Source of the DNA: Azospirillum fermentarium
GTDB taxonomy: Bacteria; Pseudomonadota; Alphaproteobacteria; Azospirillales; Azospirillaceae
Assembly (NCBI RefSeq): GCF_025961205.1
Contig: NZ_JAOQNH010000001.1
Location: forward strand, 1,078,001-1,142,000
Direction of reading: 5' to 3'
DNA: 64,000 bases
Below, piece by piece: positions 16,258 to 25,885 of the stretch. Numbering within the stretch: position 1 is the first letter of the stretch; the number at the start of each line of letters is the position of its first letter. Both the position numbers and the translations under genes were made by a program. The notes under the pieces were generated by a model. That model did not search any database, was not told the DNA's origin, and saw only the letters and a list, made by a program, of their open reading frames with translations.

Positions 16258-17616
16258 TCATTCGATAAAATCATCCCGGCTCAGCCCGTGGCGCTTCAGC
16301 TTGTCGTAGAAGGTCTTCCGGGGGATGTTCAACGCCTCGATGGTGGCCTTCACGCTGCCCTTGTGGCGGGCCAGTTCGTCTTCGATCACCGATTTTTCGA
16401 ACAGGTCCACCCGTTCGGCCAGCGACAGGCCGGGACCGGGCGGCTGGGGCGGGGCGGGAGCCAGGGGCGTTTCCGCGCCGTCGGCCAGTCCCAGCACGAA
16501 ACGGTCGGCGGCGTTGCGCAGTTCGCGCACGTTGCCGGGCCAGCCGTGGGCCATCAGCCGGTGGGCGCGTTCGGGTGTCAGCGGCGGCGGCTCGCGGCCA
16601 TAGCGCTGGGCGGCCTGGGCCATGAAATGCTGGAACAGCAGCGGGATGTCGTCGCGCCGCGCCCGCAACGGCGGGATCGCCACCACCACCACGTTCAGCC
16701 GGTAATAGAGATCCTCGCGGAAGGTGCCGCGGCTGGCCGCCTCGCGCAGGTCCACCTTGGTCGCCGCCACCACCCGCAGGTCCACCGCCACCTGATCGTT
16801 GGAGCCCAGCGGCTCCACCAGCCGCTCCTGAAGCACGCGCAGCATCTTGACCTGCAGCGCCAGGGGCATGCTCTCGATCTCGTCCAGGAACAGGGTGCCG
16901 CGGCTGGCGTGCTCGATGCGGCCCACCCGGCGCTTGGCCGCCCCGGTGAAGGCCCCGGCCTCGTGCCCGAACAGTTCGGATTCGAAGATGCTCTCCGGCA
17001 TGGCGCCGCAGTTGAGCGCCACGAAGGGGTTGGTGCGCCGCCGGCTTTCGGCGTGCAGCGCGCGGGCCACCATCTCCTTGCCGCTGCCGGTCTCGCCCAG
17101 GATCAGCACGTCGGCGGCGGTGTCGGCCACGGCGGTGATGGTGGCGCGCAGCCGTTCGATGGCCGGCGTGCGCCCGATGATCGAGGCCACGCCCCCGGCC
17201 CCCGGCTTGCCCGCCAGCTGCCGGCGCAGGTGGCGGTTGTCCAGCACCAGCCGCCGCTTTTCCGCCGCGCGCCGCACCACCTCCACCAGCCGGTCGGAGG
17301 GGAAGGGCTTTTCCAGAAAATCATAGGCGCCGTCGCGGATGGCCTGCACCGCCATGGGCACGTCGCCGTGGCCGGTGATCAGAATCACCGGCAGGTCGGG
17401 GTCGAGCGCGCGCACCGCCGCCAGCAGCGCCAGCCCGTCCATGCCCGGCATCCGCACGTCGCTGACCACGCAGCCGGCGAAATCGCGGGTCAGCCCCTTC
17501 AGCGCCTTGTCCGCCGATTCCGCCGCCGTCACGTCGAACCCGGCCAGTTCCAGCGCCTGGGTTCCGGCCATGCGGATGGGCCGCTCGTCATCGACGAAAA
17601 GGACAGGCGCGCTCAT
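16258..17616 (-). CDS. dctD: C4-dicarboxylate response regulator DctD (sigma-54 activator)
   Basis: NtrC-family activator, 452 residues. Receiver domain at residues 1-120 with phospho-acceptor D53 ([11 protein letters not shown]). The AAA+ domain has GETGSGKE (Walker A), the sigma-54 contact motif GAFTGA in [13 protein letters not shown], and GTLFLDEIE (Walker B). A Fis-type helix-turn-helix ends the protein ([20 protein letters not shown]). It should activate dctA, whose upstream DNA carries a sigma-54 promoter and paired palindromes. Its ATG overlaps the dctB stop by 4 bp (ATGA). Confidence 0.95.
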   Translation of the reverse strand: MSAPVLFVDDERPIRMAGTQALELAGFDVTAAESADKALKGLTRDFAGCVVSDVRMPGMDGLALLAAVRALDPDLPVILITGHGDVPMAVQAIRDGAYDFLEKPFPSDRLVEVVRRAAEKRRLVLDNRHLRRQLAGKPGAGGVASIIGRTPAIERLRATITAVADTAADVLILGETGSGKEMVARALHAESRRRTNPFVALNCGAMPESIFESELFGHEAGAFTGAAKRRVGRIEHASRGTLFLDEIESMPLALQVKMLRVLQERLVEPLGSNDQVAVDLRVVAATKVDLREAASRGTFREDLYYRLNVVVVAIPPLRARRDDIPLLFQHFMAQAAQRYGREPPPLTPERAHRLMAHGWPGNVRELRNAADRFVLGLADGAETPLAPAPPQPPGPGLSLAERVDLFEKSVIEDELARHKGSVKATIEALNIPRKTFYDKLKRHGLSRDDFIE

Positions 17617-19448
17617 GACAGCAGCTCCGACGCGGGGGGATCGGCGGGTTTCAGGCGGACGGTGAACAGCGCACCGCCGTCCGGGTGGTTGCCGGCGGTG
17701 ACGGTGCCGCCGAAATCGGTGACGATGCCGTGGCTGATGGACAGCCCCAGCCCCAGCCCCTCGCCCGCCTCCTTGGTGGTGAAGAAGGGGACGAACATGC
17801 GGGGCAGGGCATCGGCGGCGATGCCGGCGCCGTTGTCGCGCACGGTCAGCACCACAGCCGCCGCCTCCTCTCCCGTCCCTGGGGCGGTCATCTGGATCTC
17901 CAGGGCCGGGGCGGGGCGGTCCTTGGCGGCGTCGGCGGCGTTGGCGAACAGGTTGACCAGGACCTGCTGCAGCCGCACATCCTCCCCCACCACCCACACC
18001 GGGGCGGCGGGCAGGTCCAGGGCCACCGTCACCCGGTGCCGGCGCAGCTTGGTTTCCAGCAGGGCCAGCGACTGGCGCACCGCGCGCCCCGCCTCCACCG
18101 GCCCCAGCGTGCCGCCGGCCCGGCGGGCGAAGCCCTTCAACTGGCGGGTGATGCTGGCCATGCGGTCGGTCAGGTCGGCGATTTCCGCCAGATTGTCGGC
18201 CACCGAGGCCGTCTTCCCCCGCTCCAGCAGCACGCGCGCGTTGTCGGCGAAGGTGCGCAGGGCGGCCAGCGGCTGGTTGATCTCGTGCGCGATGCCCGCC
18301 GACATCTGGCCCAGGGCCGCCAGCTTGGCCGCCTGCACCAGATCGTTTTCGCGGGCGCGCAGTTCGGCGGTGGCCTCCGCCACCCGCTGCTCGGCGGTGC
18401 GGCGGGCGTTCTCCTGCCACGCCATGCGCTCGCGCAGGCTGCGGCGGCGCTGGGCCAGCACCATGCCGGCCAGCCCGGCCAGCCCCACCGCCCCGCCCGC
18501 CAGCAGGGCCGCGGTGCGCGCCCGGTCCCGCACCGGGGCCAGCGGCGTCAGCACATGCAGCGACCAGTCGCCCCCCGGCACCGCCGCGGTCTGGAACAGA
18601 TACCGGCGCCAGCGCCCATCCTCGCGCACCGACACGGTGCCGTCGTCGGCGGGCACCCAGGGCAGGGCCTCGTACCCCTCTTCCGGCGGGCGCTGGATGC
18701 CGGGCAGCAGGCGGTAACGCCAGGATTCCACCGTGGTGATGAACACCACCCCGTCGCGCCCCGACACCGCCACCCGCTCCGCCCCGGCGCGCCAACCGCT
18801 TTCCAGCCCGCCGAACCCCACCTTCAGCACCACCGCTCCCAGGGCCGCTCCCAGGGCCGCATCCGGAGGGGGCGCCGGTGTGCGGTTTTCCGCACGCACC
18901 CGGTGGGCGGTGTAGAAACCCGGCACCAGCGACGTGGTGCCCAGCGCGAAATGATGCCCCTCCCCCCGGTCCATGGCGTCGCGGAAATAGGGGCGGAAGG
19001 CGAAATTGCGTCCGATGAAGCTGTCCGCCGCGTCCCAGTTGGACGCCGCCACCGTCACCCCTTGCGCGTTCATCACATACAGGGCCGACGCCGACAGGGC
19101 GGTGGCGATGCCCTGAAGCTTGGCGTTCATGGCCGCCACCGCGCCCGCCGGGGCCGGGGCGGGGGCGGCCAGCAGCGCCGCCACATCGTCCGCCTGGGCC
19201 AGCGCCAGCGGCACGGCGGCGTGTTTTTCCAATTCCGTCCGTAGGTTCGCCTGATACAGCGCCACCCGCGCCCAGCCGGCATCGGTCAGGTCGGTCCGGG
19301 CCCGCGCATCCCCCCATGCCCAGCCCGCCGCACCGGCCAGCCCCGCGGCCAGCACAAGGCACAGCACCGCCGCCCGCCGCGGGTGGCGGCGAAGTGGTCC
19401 TACCACTTGGAATGAAAATGGCGTGGGTTGCCCCGTTTTCCTAATCAA
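17613..19448 (-). CDS. dctB: C4-dicarboxylate sensor histidine kinase DctB
   Basis: Inner-membrane sensor kinase. One N-terminal helix ([14 protein letters not shown] region), a periplasmic double-PAS-like sensor region, a second helix near [15 protein letters not shown], a short coiled coil, the H-box [20 protein letters not shown] and the ATP-binding N, G1 and G2 boxes ([23 protein letters not shown]). The start is uncertain: the frame is open to 19631, but starts above about 19490 would cover the dctA operators. The TTG at 19448 is a compromise with a poor ribosome site. Divergent from dctA and coupled to dctD. Confidence 0.9.
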   Translation of the reverse strand: MIRKTGQPTPFSFQVVGPLRRHPRRAAVLCLVLAAGLAGAAGWAWGDARARTDLTDAGWARVALYQANLRTELEKHAAVPLALAQADDVAALLAAPAPAPAGAVAAMNAKLQGIATALSASALYVMNAQGVTVAASNWDAADSFIGRNFAFRPYFRDAMDRGEGHHFALGTTSLVPGFYTAHRVRAENRTPAPPPDAALGAALGAVVLKVGFGGLESGWRAGAERVAVSGRDGVVFITTVESWRYRLLPGIQRPPEEGYEALPWVPADDGTVSVREDGRWRRYLFQTAAVPGGDWSLHVLTPLAPVRDRARTAALLAGGAVGLAGLAGMVLAQRRRSLRERMAWQENARRTAEQRVAEATAELRARENDLVQAAKLAALGQMSAGIAHEINQPLAALRTFADNARVLLERGKTASVADNLAEIADLTDRMASITRQLKGFARRAGGTLGPVEAGRAVRQSLALLETKLRRHRVTVALDLPAAPVWVVGEDVRLQQVLVNLFANAADAAKDRPAPALEIQMTAPGTGEEAAAVVLTVRDNGAGIAADALPRMFVPFFTTKEAGEGLGLGLSISHGIVTDFGGTVTAGNHPDGGALFTVRLKPADPPASELLS

Positions 19449-19489
19449 ACCACCGTCCCGGCGTTTTGCATCGCAACATAGAAACGCTC

Positions 19490-19507
19490 TGTGCGGATTT
19501 TCGCACA
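19490..19507. promoter_or_regulatory. DctD upstream activator site 1
   Basis: TGTGCGGATTTTCGCACA is an 18-bp inverted repeat with 6-bp arms (TGTGCG/CGCACA), resembling DctD binding sites described in rhizobia. It lies about 90 bp upstream of the -24 box. Confidence 0.75.
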
Positions 19508-19523
19508 TCTGAAAGCGAGGGGA

Positions 19524-19541
19524 AGTGCGGATTTCCACACA
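19524..19541. promoter_or_regulatory. DctD upstream activator site 2
   Basis: AGTGCGGATTTCCACACA is a weaker version of the same motif, centred 34 bp from site 1. Two tandem sites of unequal quality are typical of dctA promoters. Confidence 0.65.
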
Positions 19542-19582
19542 CCAGCACCGCGGCGGCGGCGGAACCGCAGGGCTTTTTCCGT

Positions 19583-19598
19583 TGGCACGGCGTTTGCT
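19583..19598 (+). promoter_or_regulatory. Sigma-54 (-24/-12) promoter of dctA
   Basis: TGGCACGGCGTTTGCT matches the consensus TGGCAC-N5-TTGC exactly, with GG at 19584-19585 and GC at 19595-19596. Transcription should begin near 19608, about 44 bp before the dctA GTG. Confidence 0.92.
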
Positions 19599-19651
19599 TT
19601 CATTCGCAACAAAACGCCGCTTGGCCCACAATCATGCTTGAGGAGACGGCC

Positions 19652-20956
19652 GTGACCATCGACGGACAGCAGACCAAGAAGAAACCCATCTATACCAACC
19701 TGACGTTTCAGGTTCTGACGGCGATCACCATCGGCATTCTCCTGGGTCATTTCTATCCGTCCCTGGCGGTGGAGATGAAGCCGCTGGGTGACGTCTTCAT
19801 CAAGATGATCAAGATGGTCATCGGCCCCATCGTGTTCCTGACCGTGGTCACCGGCATCTCGTCAATCGGCGACATGAAGAAGGTGGGCAAGGTCGGCGGC
19901 AAGGCCATCCTGTATTTCGAGGTGGTCACCACCTTCGCGCTCGCCATCGGGCTGATCGTGGTCAATCTGGTGAAGCCGGGCGCTGGCATGAACATCCACG
20001 CCGGGCAGCTCAAGTCCGACGCGGTGGCCAAGTACGCCAACGAGGCGCACGCCCAGAGCACGCTGGATTTCTTCATGAACATCGTGCCCGACAACGTGAT
20101 CGGCGCGTTCGTGAAGGGCGACATGCTCCAGATCCTGTTCTTCGCCGTGGTGTTCGGCGTGGCCCTGTCGGCCATGGGCCAGAAGGGCAAGCCGGTGGAG
20201 GACATGTTCGAGAAGGTGGCGCACGCCCTGTTCGGCGTGATCGGCATCCTGATGCGGGTTGCCCCGCTGGGTGCGTTCGGCGCCATGTCGTTCACCATCG
20301 GCAAGTACGGCGTCGCCTCGCTGCTGTCGCTGGGCCAGCTGATGGCCGCGGTGTACCTCACCATGATCATCTTCATCTTCGGTGTGCTGGGCACCATCGC
20401 GCGGGCCTATGGCTTCAGCCTGTGGAACTTCATCCGCTACATCCGCCAGGAACTGCTGATCGTGCTCGGCACCTCCTCGTCGGAATCGGTGCTGCCGCGG
20501 ATGATGGAAAAGATGCAGCGCTTCGGCTGCTCCAAGCATGTGGTCGGTCTGGTCATCCCGACGGGCTATTCCTTCAACCTGGACGGCACGTCGATCTACC
20601 TGTCCATGGCCGCCATCTTCATCGCCCAGGCGTTCAACATCGAGCTGAGCATCTGGCAGCAGCTCACCATCCTGGGCCTGCTGATGGTCACGTCCAAGGG
20701 GGCGGCGGCGGTGACCGGCGGCGGCTTCGTCACCCTGGCGGCCACCCTGTCGGCCACCGGCACCCTGCCGGTCGAAGGTCTGGCGCTGCTGCTGGGCGTT
20801 GACCGCTTCATGTCCGAGGCCCGCGCGCTGACCAACCTGATCGGCAACGGTGTCGCCACCGTGGTCGTCGCCAAGATGGAAAAGGAATTCGACGAGTCGA
20901 AGGCCGTCGAAGAGTACCAGGACCATTTCAAGGAACCGGCCATCGCCCGCATCTGA
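19652..20956 (+). CDS. dctA: C4-dicarboxylate:cation symporter DctA
   Basis: Dicarboxylate/amino acid:cation symporter (GltPh fold), 434 residues. Imports succinate, malate and fumarate across the inner membrane. Signature stretches are [17 protein letters not shown], the serine-rich hairpin tip [30 protein letters not shown] and the substrate site [20 protein letters not shown]. The GTG at 19652 follows AGGAGA; an ATG at 19634 is an alternative start in the same frame. Expression should depend on RpoN and DctBD, given the promoter architecture, and a terminator ends the transcript before maeB. Confidence 0.96.
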   Translation: MTIDGQQTKKKPIYTNLTFQVLTAITIGILLGHFYPSLAVEMKPLGDVFIKMIKMVIGPIVFLTVVTGISSIGDMKKVGKVGGKAILYFEVVTTFALAIGLIVVNLVKPGAGMNIHAGQLKSDAVAKYANEAHAQSTLDFFMNIVPDNVIGAFVKGDMLQILFFAVVFGVALSAMGQKGKPVEDMFEKVAHALFGVIGILMRVAPLGAFGAMSFTIGKYGVASLLSLGQLMAAVYLTMIIFIFGVLGTIARAYGFSLWNFIRYIRQELLIVLGTSSSESVLPRMMEKMQRFGCSKHVVGLVIPTGYSFNLDGTSIYLSMAAIFIAQAFNIELSIWQQLTILGLLMVTSKGAAAVTGGGFVTLAATLSATGTLPVEGLALLLGVDRFMSEARALTNLIGNGVATVVVAKMEKEFDESKAVEEYQDHFKEPAIARI

Positions 20957-21035
20957 CGGGACACTTGGTCAGGCGGCAATCCCTGTCCCCATCGGCACGC
21001 AGGGCCGGTGGGGCGGGCCGCCTCCGGCCTCTGCC

Positions 21036-21060
21036 GCCCTCTCCCTGAGAGGGCTTTTTG
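21036..21060 (+). terminator. Rho-independent terminator of dctA
   Basis: GCCCTCTC (21036-21043), a CCT loop and GAGAGGGC (21047-21054) form a perfect 8-bp stem followed by TTTTTG. Confidence 0.88.
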
Positions 21061-21061
21061 T

Positions 21062-21106
21062 TTGGTATTACCAATTTCGGCCTTGTCTGCCGTGTGGTCT
21101 TACCAA
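21062..21106. promoter_or_regulatory. Two GntR/FadR-type operator palindromes before maeB
   Basis: TTGGTATTACCAA (21062-21074) is a perfect palindrome of the TGGTnnnACCA kind bound by FadR-subfamily GntR regulators such as PdhR and LldR. TGGTCTTACCA (21095-21105) is a second match. The centres are 32 bp apart, about three helical turns. No GntR gene lies in the window. Confidence 0.6.
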
Positions 21107-21187
21107 TATTGCGGCGACACTTCGTTTTTGCCGATTTCCAACCGCCGTCATTGCACAAACACATCGCTCCCGTGCCGGGGTGCGGCT

Positions 21188-21215
21188 TTGCGGGGCGGGC
21201 CGATTGCGGTATAAG
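21188..21215 (+). promoter_or_regulatory. Candidate sigma-70 promoter of maeB
   Basis: TTGCGG (21188-21193), a 16-bp spacer and TATAAG (21210-21215) lie about 70 bp before the maeB ATG, downstream of the two palindromes. Confidence 0.45.
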
Positions 21216-21283
21216 CCTTGTGCGAACAGCGGCGGGCAAACGCCTCAATTAACCCGATTCACGCTACTCTGGGAGGAGCCACC

Positions 21284-23596
21284 ATGTCCGGGGATCTCGA
21301 CGCACTGGCGCTCGAATACCACCGTCAACCGAAACCCGGTAAATTGGCCATCGTGGCCACCAAGCCCATGGCGAACCAGCGCGATCTGGCGCTGGCCTAT
21401 TCGCCGGGCGTGGCCGCTCCCTGCAACGCCATCGTTGCCGACCCGTCCCAGGCCGCCGAGCTGACCGCGCGCGCCAATCTGGTGGCCGTCGTCACCAACG
21501 GCACCGCCGTGCTCGGTCTCGGCAACATCGGCCCGCTGGCCGCCAAGCCGGTGATGGAGGGCAAGGCGGTCCTGTTCAAGAAGTTCGCCGGCATCGACGT
21601 GTTCGACCTGGAACTGGCGGAAAACGACGTGGATGCGCTGGTGGACACCATCGTCCGCCTGGAGCCCACCTTCGGCGCCATCAACCTGGAAGACATCGCC
21701 GCCCCCGCCTGCTTCGAGGTGGAGCGCCGCTGCCGCGAGCGCATGAACATCCCCGTCTTCCACGACGACCAGCACGGCACCGCCATCGTGGTGGGTGCCG
21801 CCGTGCTCAACGGGCTGAAGCTGGTGGGCAAGAAGCCGGAAGACATCAAGGTGGTCTCCACCGGCGGCGGCGCCGCCGGGCTGGCCTGCCTCGACCTGCT
21901 GGTCAGCATCGGCATCCGCCGCGAAAACGTGTGGCTGGTGGACCATGTGGGCGTGGTCTACAAGGACCGCAACGAGGCGATGAACGACTACAAGGCGGCT
22001 TACGCCCAGGCGACATCGGCCCGCACGCTGGACGAGGTGATCGACGGCGCCGACCTGTTCCTCGGCCTGTCGGGGCCGAAGGTGCTGAAGCCCGAACTGC
22101 TGCCGCGCATGGCCGACCGCCCGCTGATCCTGGCGCTCGCCAACCCCGAGCCGGAGATCATGCCCGACCTGGCCCGGGCTGCCCGGCCCGACGCCATCAT
22201 CGCCACCGGGCGCTCGGACTATCCCAATCAGGTCAACAACGTCCTGTGCTTCCCCTTCATCTTCCGCGGCGCGCTGGATGTGGGGGCGACCACCGTCAAC
22301 GAGGCGATGAAGATCGCCGCCACCCACGCGGTGGCCAATCTGGCCCAGGCCGAACCGTCCGACGTGGCCGCCGCCGCGTATATGGGCGAAGACCTGCGCT
22401 TCGGCCCCAGCTACATCCTGCCCAAACCCTTCGACCCCCGCCTGATCATCGAGGTGTCGTCGGCGGTGGCCAGGGCCGCCATGGAATCGGGGGTCGCCAC
22501 CCGCCCCATCACCGATTTCCACGCCTACCGCGAGCAATTGGCCCAGTACGTCTTCCGCTCCGGCCTTGCCATGAAGCCGGTGATGCAGCGCGCGAAGAAG
22601 GCGCCCAAGCGCGTGGTCTATGCCGAGGGCGAGGACGAGCGCATCCTGCGCGCCGCACAGATCGCGGTGGATGAAAAGATCGCCTTCCCCATCCTCATCG
22701 GACGGCGCGAAATCATCGAGCGCAACATCGCATCCCTGGGCCTGCGCCTGCGCCCCGACGTGGACGCGGAGGTGATCGAGGTCATCCGCGACCTGCGCAC
22801 CCACAATTATTCCGAAATCTACCGTTCCATGCTGGCCCGCCGCGGCGTGTCGCCCAAGCATGCCCAGAACGTGGTGCGCACCCAGCCCGTCGTGTTCGGC
22901 GCCCTGATGGTCCGCCGGGGCGAGGCGGACGCCATGATCTGCGGCACCTCGGGCCGCTACAGCGAATACTACAACCACATCCTCGACATCATCGGCCTGA
23001 AGCCCGGCGTCAACAACGCCGCGGCCATGAACATGCTGATCCTGCCCAAGGGCAGCTTCTTCCTCTGCGACACCTATGTGAACCCCGATCCCACCGCCGA
23101 GCAGGTGGTGGAGATCACCCGCATGGCCGCCGAGGAGGTCCGCGGGTTCGGCATCGAACCCAAGGTGGCGCTGCTGTCCCACTCCAACTTCGGCAGCGCC
23201 GACACCCCCAGCGCCCGCAAGATGCGCCGGGCCTACCAACTGGCTTCCGAACAGCTTCCCGACCTGGAACTGGACGGCGAAATGCACGCCGACGCCGCCC
23301 TGTCGGAAGCCATCCGCAACCGCACCCTCCCCGATTCGCGCCTGAAGGGGGAGGCCAACATGCTGGTCATGCCCACGCTGGACGCCGCCAACATCGCCTT
23401 CAACATGCTGAAGGTGCTGGGCGATGCCCAGAACGTCGGTCCGATGCTGCTGGGCGTGGCCCGCCCCGCCCACATCGTCACGCCGTCGATCACCGTGCGC
23501 GGGCTGGTCAACATGACCGCCATCGCGGTGGTGGATGCGCAGAACGCCGCCCCCGTCAACGCCGCCCCGCGGCCCCCGGTGGTGGCGGCGGAGTAA
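21284..23596 (+). CDS. maeB: NADP-dependent malic enzyme with phosphotransacetylase-like domain
   Basis: Bifunctional-type malic enzyme of 770 residues. The N-terminal part (about 1-420) oxidatively decarboxylates malate to pyruvate. It shows [10 protein letters not shown], the acidic metal site [20 protein letters not shown] and the nucleotide loop [12 protein letters not shown]. The C-terminal part (about 440-755) is phosphotransacetylase-like ([43 protein letters not shown]) and in this family usually mediates acetyl-CoA regulation rather than catalysis. The ATG at 21284 follows GGGAGGAG. Next to dctA, it feeds imported malate into pyruvate with NADPH. Confidence 0.96.
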   Translation: MSGDLDALALEYHRQPKPGKLAIVATKPMANQRDLALAYSPGVAAPCNAIVADPSQAAELTARANLVAVVTNGTAVLGLGNIGPLAAKPVMEGKAVLFKKFAGIDVFDLELAENDVDALVDTIVRLEPTFGAINLEDIAAPACFEVERRCRERMNIPVFHDDQHGTAIVVGAAVLNGLKLVGKKPEDIKVVSTGGGAAGLACLDLLVSIGIRRENVWLVDHVGVVYKDRNEAMNDYKAAYAQATSARTLDEVIDGADLFLGLSGPKVLKPELLPRMADRPLILALANPEPEIMPDLARAARPDAIIATGRSDYPNQVNNVLCFPFIFRGALDVGATTVNEAMKIAATHAVANLAQAEPSDVAAAAYMGEDLRFGPSYILPKPFDPRLIIEVSSAVARAAMESGVATRPITDFHAYREQLAQYVFRSGLAMKPVMQRAKKAPKRVVYAEGEDERILRAAQIAVDEKIAFPILIGRREIIERNIASLGLRLRPDVDAEVIEVIRDLRTHNYSEIYRSMLARRGVSPKHAQNVVRTQPVVFGALMVRRGEADAMICGTSGRYSEYYNHILDIIGLKPGVNNAAAMNMLILPKGSFFLCDTYVNPDPTAEQVVEITRMAAEEVRGFGIEPKVALLSHSNFGSADTPSARKMRRAYQLASEQLPDLELDGEMHADAALSEAIRNRTLPDSRLKGEANMLVMPTLDAANIAFNMLKVLGDAQNVGPMLLGVARPAHIVTPSITVRGLVNMTAIAVVDAQNAAPVNAAPRPPVVAAE

Positions 23597-23636
23597 GGGG
23601 AGGGGGGAGGGAAAGCGGGCTGCCGCCCGCACCCGC

Positions 23637-23660
23637 CCGGAGGGCCGGAAGGCCCTCCGG
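23637..23660. terminator. Hairpin between maeB and the GH18-like gene
   Basis: CCGGAGGGCC, a GGAA tetraloop and GGCCCTCCGG form a perfect 10-bp stem between convergent genes. No T-tract. Confidence 0.55.
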
Positions 23661-23673
23661 ACCTCCCGTGGGG

Positions 23674-24555
23674 TTAGGCGACCGCCCCGGCGATGGCCTT
23701 GCCGTAGTCGGTCAGGGTATGGCCGTGATAGGGCAGGTTCGCCGTCGCCCACAGCGAACCACCCGCCGATTTCCAGCCCTGCAAGGCGGTGGCCGTCTGG
23801 GACGGCGTGCTGTCCGGCAGGGCGGTCGTGTCGCAGGATACGATCGGCCAGATGAACGATGCCGGGTCCGCGACGCCGGTGTCCGCCGCGTTGGTCAGGT
23901 CCGTCGTCCAGGCCGACGGGTCGTTGTACCGCCCGCCGGCATAGGTCTGCAGATTGATCCCGGCGACGGGCTGGACACCAAGCGCGGCGTAGACCGCCTG
24001 AAGCGCCGCGATCCATGGTCCATCCGCCTGATATGGGCAGAAGGTGAGCGGGCATTGGAACTGGGTGTAAAGCGTGACCGCCGTCATCGTCACCAGTGCG
24101 GTCAGATTTCCGCTCTGCTGTTCGTAATCCAGGTCGAACCCGACCGACTCGACCCCGTCGATGGCGGTGATCTGGTTGAAGATGGCGGAGAAATTCGCCA
24201 TCAGGACCGTTGCCAGATCGCCGTTCTGACTGCCGTCCGCGGTCAAGATGGCCTCGATGTTCGAGAAGGCGTCGGATCCCCACCCGCCCAGGGAAAGCCA
24301 CACCCGCTTGCAGGCGCCGGACGAGACGCCCTCCGCCACCACCTTGACCAGAAGGTCGGTGGTGGCCTGGGTGGCCGCCGAGTCCGAGGCCAGGACGGGG
24401 CCGGTCAGCCCGAAGTTGATGTCGGCGCTGGTGCCGCTCGCCACGTTCAGGCTGAACAGGATGTAGTCGGTGGTCTTGCTTCCCGGAATCTGGGCCAGCG
24501 CCGTTTTCAGGCCCTTCTGGTCCAGGTTGTTGAAATAGGCGCCGTTCATCGTCAT
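23674..24555 (-). CDS. GH18-fold (chitinase-like) protein without signal peptide
   Basis: A 293-residue TIM-barrel protein like bacterial GH18 glycosidases. The strand 3 motif is VWLSLGGWG and the strand 4 motif is VGFDLDYE: the DxDxE core (D141, D143, proton donor E145) is intact, but the leading Asp of DGxDxDxE is Val. Late residues include LPYHGHTLTDYGKAI. It could hydrolyse or bind GlcNAc polymers. There is no signal peptide, unusual for a chitinase, and no carbohydrate-binding module. GGGGAGAG precedes the ATG. No companion gene; the 24556-24821 gap is AT-rich without recognisable genes. Confidence 0.75.
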   Translation of the reverse strand: MTMNGAYFNNLDQKGLKTALAQIPGSKTTDYILFSLNVASGTSADINFGLTGPVLASDSAATQATTDLLVKVVAEGVSSGACKRVWLSLGGWGSDAFSNIEAILTADGSQNGDLATVLMANFSAIFNQITAIDGVESVGFDLDYEQQSGNLTALVTMTAVTLYTQFQCPLTFCPYQADGPWIAALQAVYAALGVQPVAGINLQTYAGGRYNDPSAWTTDLTNAADTGVADPASFIWPIVSCDTTALPDSTPSQTATALQGWKSAGGSLWATANLPYHGHTLTDYGKAIAGAVA

Positions 24556-24821
24556 CGCTGGCTCTCCCCGGTTCAGGACGGGGGCAGTGCGTCACCGCTT
24601 CCCCCCGGCGGTCCATTCTGATGAAGATAATTGCGGCGAGGAACGCTCGGATAAAGATGAATTGTGACGGGTGTCAAAGGAAAATTTGATTAATTCTTGC
24701 CGTACCCTAGGAAATGGGCGTAAAAATTCACTGAATTATTCTCTCGGATAATCATATGGGCAGATGGTTTCCTTGGTGTGCTCCGGGGGACTGGGCATTG
24801 CCGGCTGGGCAAAACATCCCA

Positions 24822-25271
24822 TTACACGGCCCCCAAGGCCAGAAGCCCCGCCCGCAAACCATCAGCATCGCCGGCCATGGCCTCGATCTCCCCATGAACC
24901 CGGCGCCAGATGGGCACCGCGTCGGCCAGCACCTCTCGGCCTGCGTCGGTCAGGGACAGGAGCCGGTTGCGCCGGTCCTCGGGATCGTGGGCCACCCGCA
25001 CCAGCCCCCGCCGTTGCAGCGGCTTCAGCGCCGCCGTCAGGGTGGTGCGGTCCAGGCCCAGCAGTTCCGCCACCGGGCGCATCCGCGCCGGCTCCGGGCG
25101 GTTCAGCGCCATCAGCAGCGAAAACTGGCTGTTGGTCAGCCCCACCGGGCGCAGCGCCTCGTCGAAACGCCGCGCCAGCGCGCGCGCCGCCCGCTGAACG
25201 GACAGGCACAGGCACGAGTCCCGCACCTCATGCGTTACCTCGAACGGAACAAGAACAGTGTTTGACTCCAT
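24822..25271 (-). CDS. MarR-family transcriptional regulator
   Basis: A winged-helix repressor of 149 residues. Recognition-helix region is AELLGLDRTTLTAALKPLQRRG and the wing is HDPEDRRNRLLSLTDAGREV. Cys20 and Cys22 in RDSCLCLSVQRAARAL lie in the dimerisation helix and resemble the N-terminal cysteines of some thiol-sensing MarR proteins (inference). It is divergent from a DUF1579/VOC pair, with a perfect 16-bp palindrome between them, so it probably represses both itself and that pair. Confidence 0.85.
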   Translation of the reverse strand: MESNTVLVPFEVTHEVRDSCLCLSVQRAARALARRFDEALRPVGLTNSQFSLLMALNRPEPARMRPVAELLGLDRTTLTAALKPLQRRGLVRVAHDPEDRRNRLLSLTDAGREVLADAVPIWRRVHGEIEAMAGDADGLRAGLLALGAV

Positions 25272-25277
25272 GGCAAA

Positions 25278-25293
25278 GAGTTGATATCAACTC
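25278..25293. promoter_or_regulatory. MarR operator palindrome
   Basis: GAGTTGATATCAACTC is a perfect 16-bp inverted repeat in the divergent gap, 6 bp from the MarR start codon. A further half-site (GTTGAGTTG on the minus strand) overlaps its right side. Confidence 0.75.
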
Positions 25294-25376
25294 AACTGGA
25301 AACTGTCAACAAGGCCCGGTTTTATCAACCGAAGGCCTTGGCATTCAAAAAAACACCGACAGCTTGGGAGAGCACG

Positions 25377-25856
25377 ATGAAGACCGAACCGACACCGGAA
25401 CACGGCTGGCTGATGCGGCTGGTGGGCGATTGGACCTACACCTCCGACTGCCCCGGCTTCGAAGGGAAGAACACGCCGCCCTGGACCGAAACCGTCCGTC
25501 CCATGGGCAGCCTGTGGGTGGTGGCGCAGGGGCGCGGCGAAATGCCCGACGGCGCGGTCGCGGACACCCAGATGACCCTGGGCTACGATCCCGCCAAGGG
25601 GCGTTTCGTCGGCACCTGGGCCGGCTCCATGGCCGCGTACCTGTGGGTGTACGTGGGCACGCTGGACGAGAGCGGCACCACCCTGACGCTCGACACCGAA
25701 GGGCCGAACTTCATGGCCAACGACGGCACCATGACCCGGTTCCAGGACATCATCACCCTGACGCCCGAGGGGCAGCGGTCGTTCACCGCCCGCATGCTGG
25801 GGGCCGACGGCGCCTGGATCACCATCATGACCGCCGATTACCGCCGCACCGCCTGA
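25377..25856 (+). CDS. DUF1579 domain protein
   Basis: A 159-residue single-domain beta-barrel-type protein. GDWTYTSDC near residue 18, GSLWVVAQGRGEMPDG and the closing TADYRR are typical of DUF1579 proteins, which are often encoded with VOC/glyoxalase proteins; biochemical role unknown. The ATG at 25377 follows GGGAG. It heads a two-gene unit (29 bp to the VOC gene) under the MarR operator. Small-molecule binding is plausible but unproven. Confidence 0.8.
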   Translation: MKTEPTPEHGWLMRLVGDWTYTSDCPGFEGKNTPPWTETVRPMGSLWVVAQGRGEMPDGAVADTQMTLGYDPAKGRFVGTWAGSMAAYLWVYVGTLDESGTTLTLDTEGPNFMANDGTMTRFQDIITLTPEGQRSFTARMLGADGAWITIMTADYRRTA

Positions 25857-25885
25857 CCCGCTTCCTTCCGACCGGAGATCATCCC

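Noticed and set aside
16258..19362. A single long frame that could be read as a kinase-regulator fusion
   Set aside because: Only the part below 17616 is DctD. The upstream portion is out of frame with DctB, which is coded in a different frame and overlaps dctD by ATGA.
21245..24616. A 1123-codon frame on the minus strand across maeB
   Set aside because: It is antisense to maeB, which has complete malic-enzyme and Pta-like motifs and a strong ribosome site.
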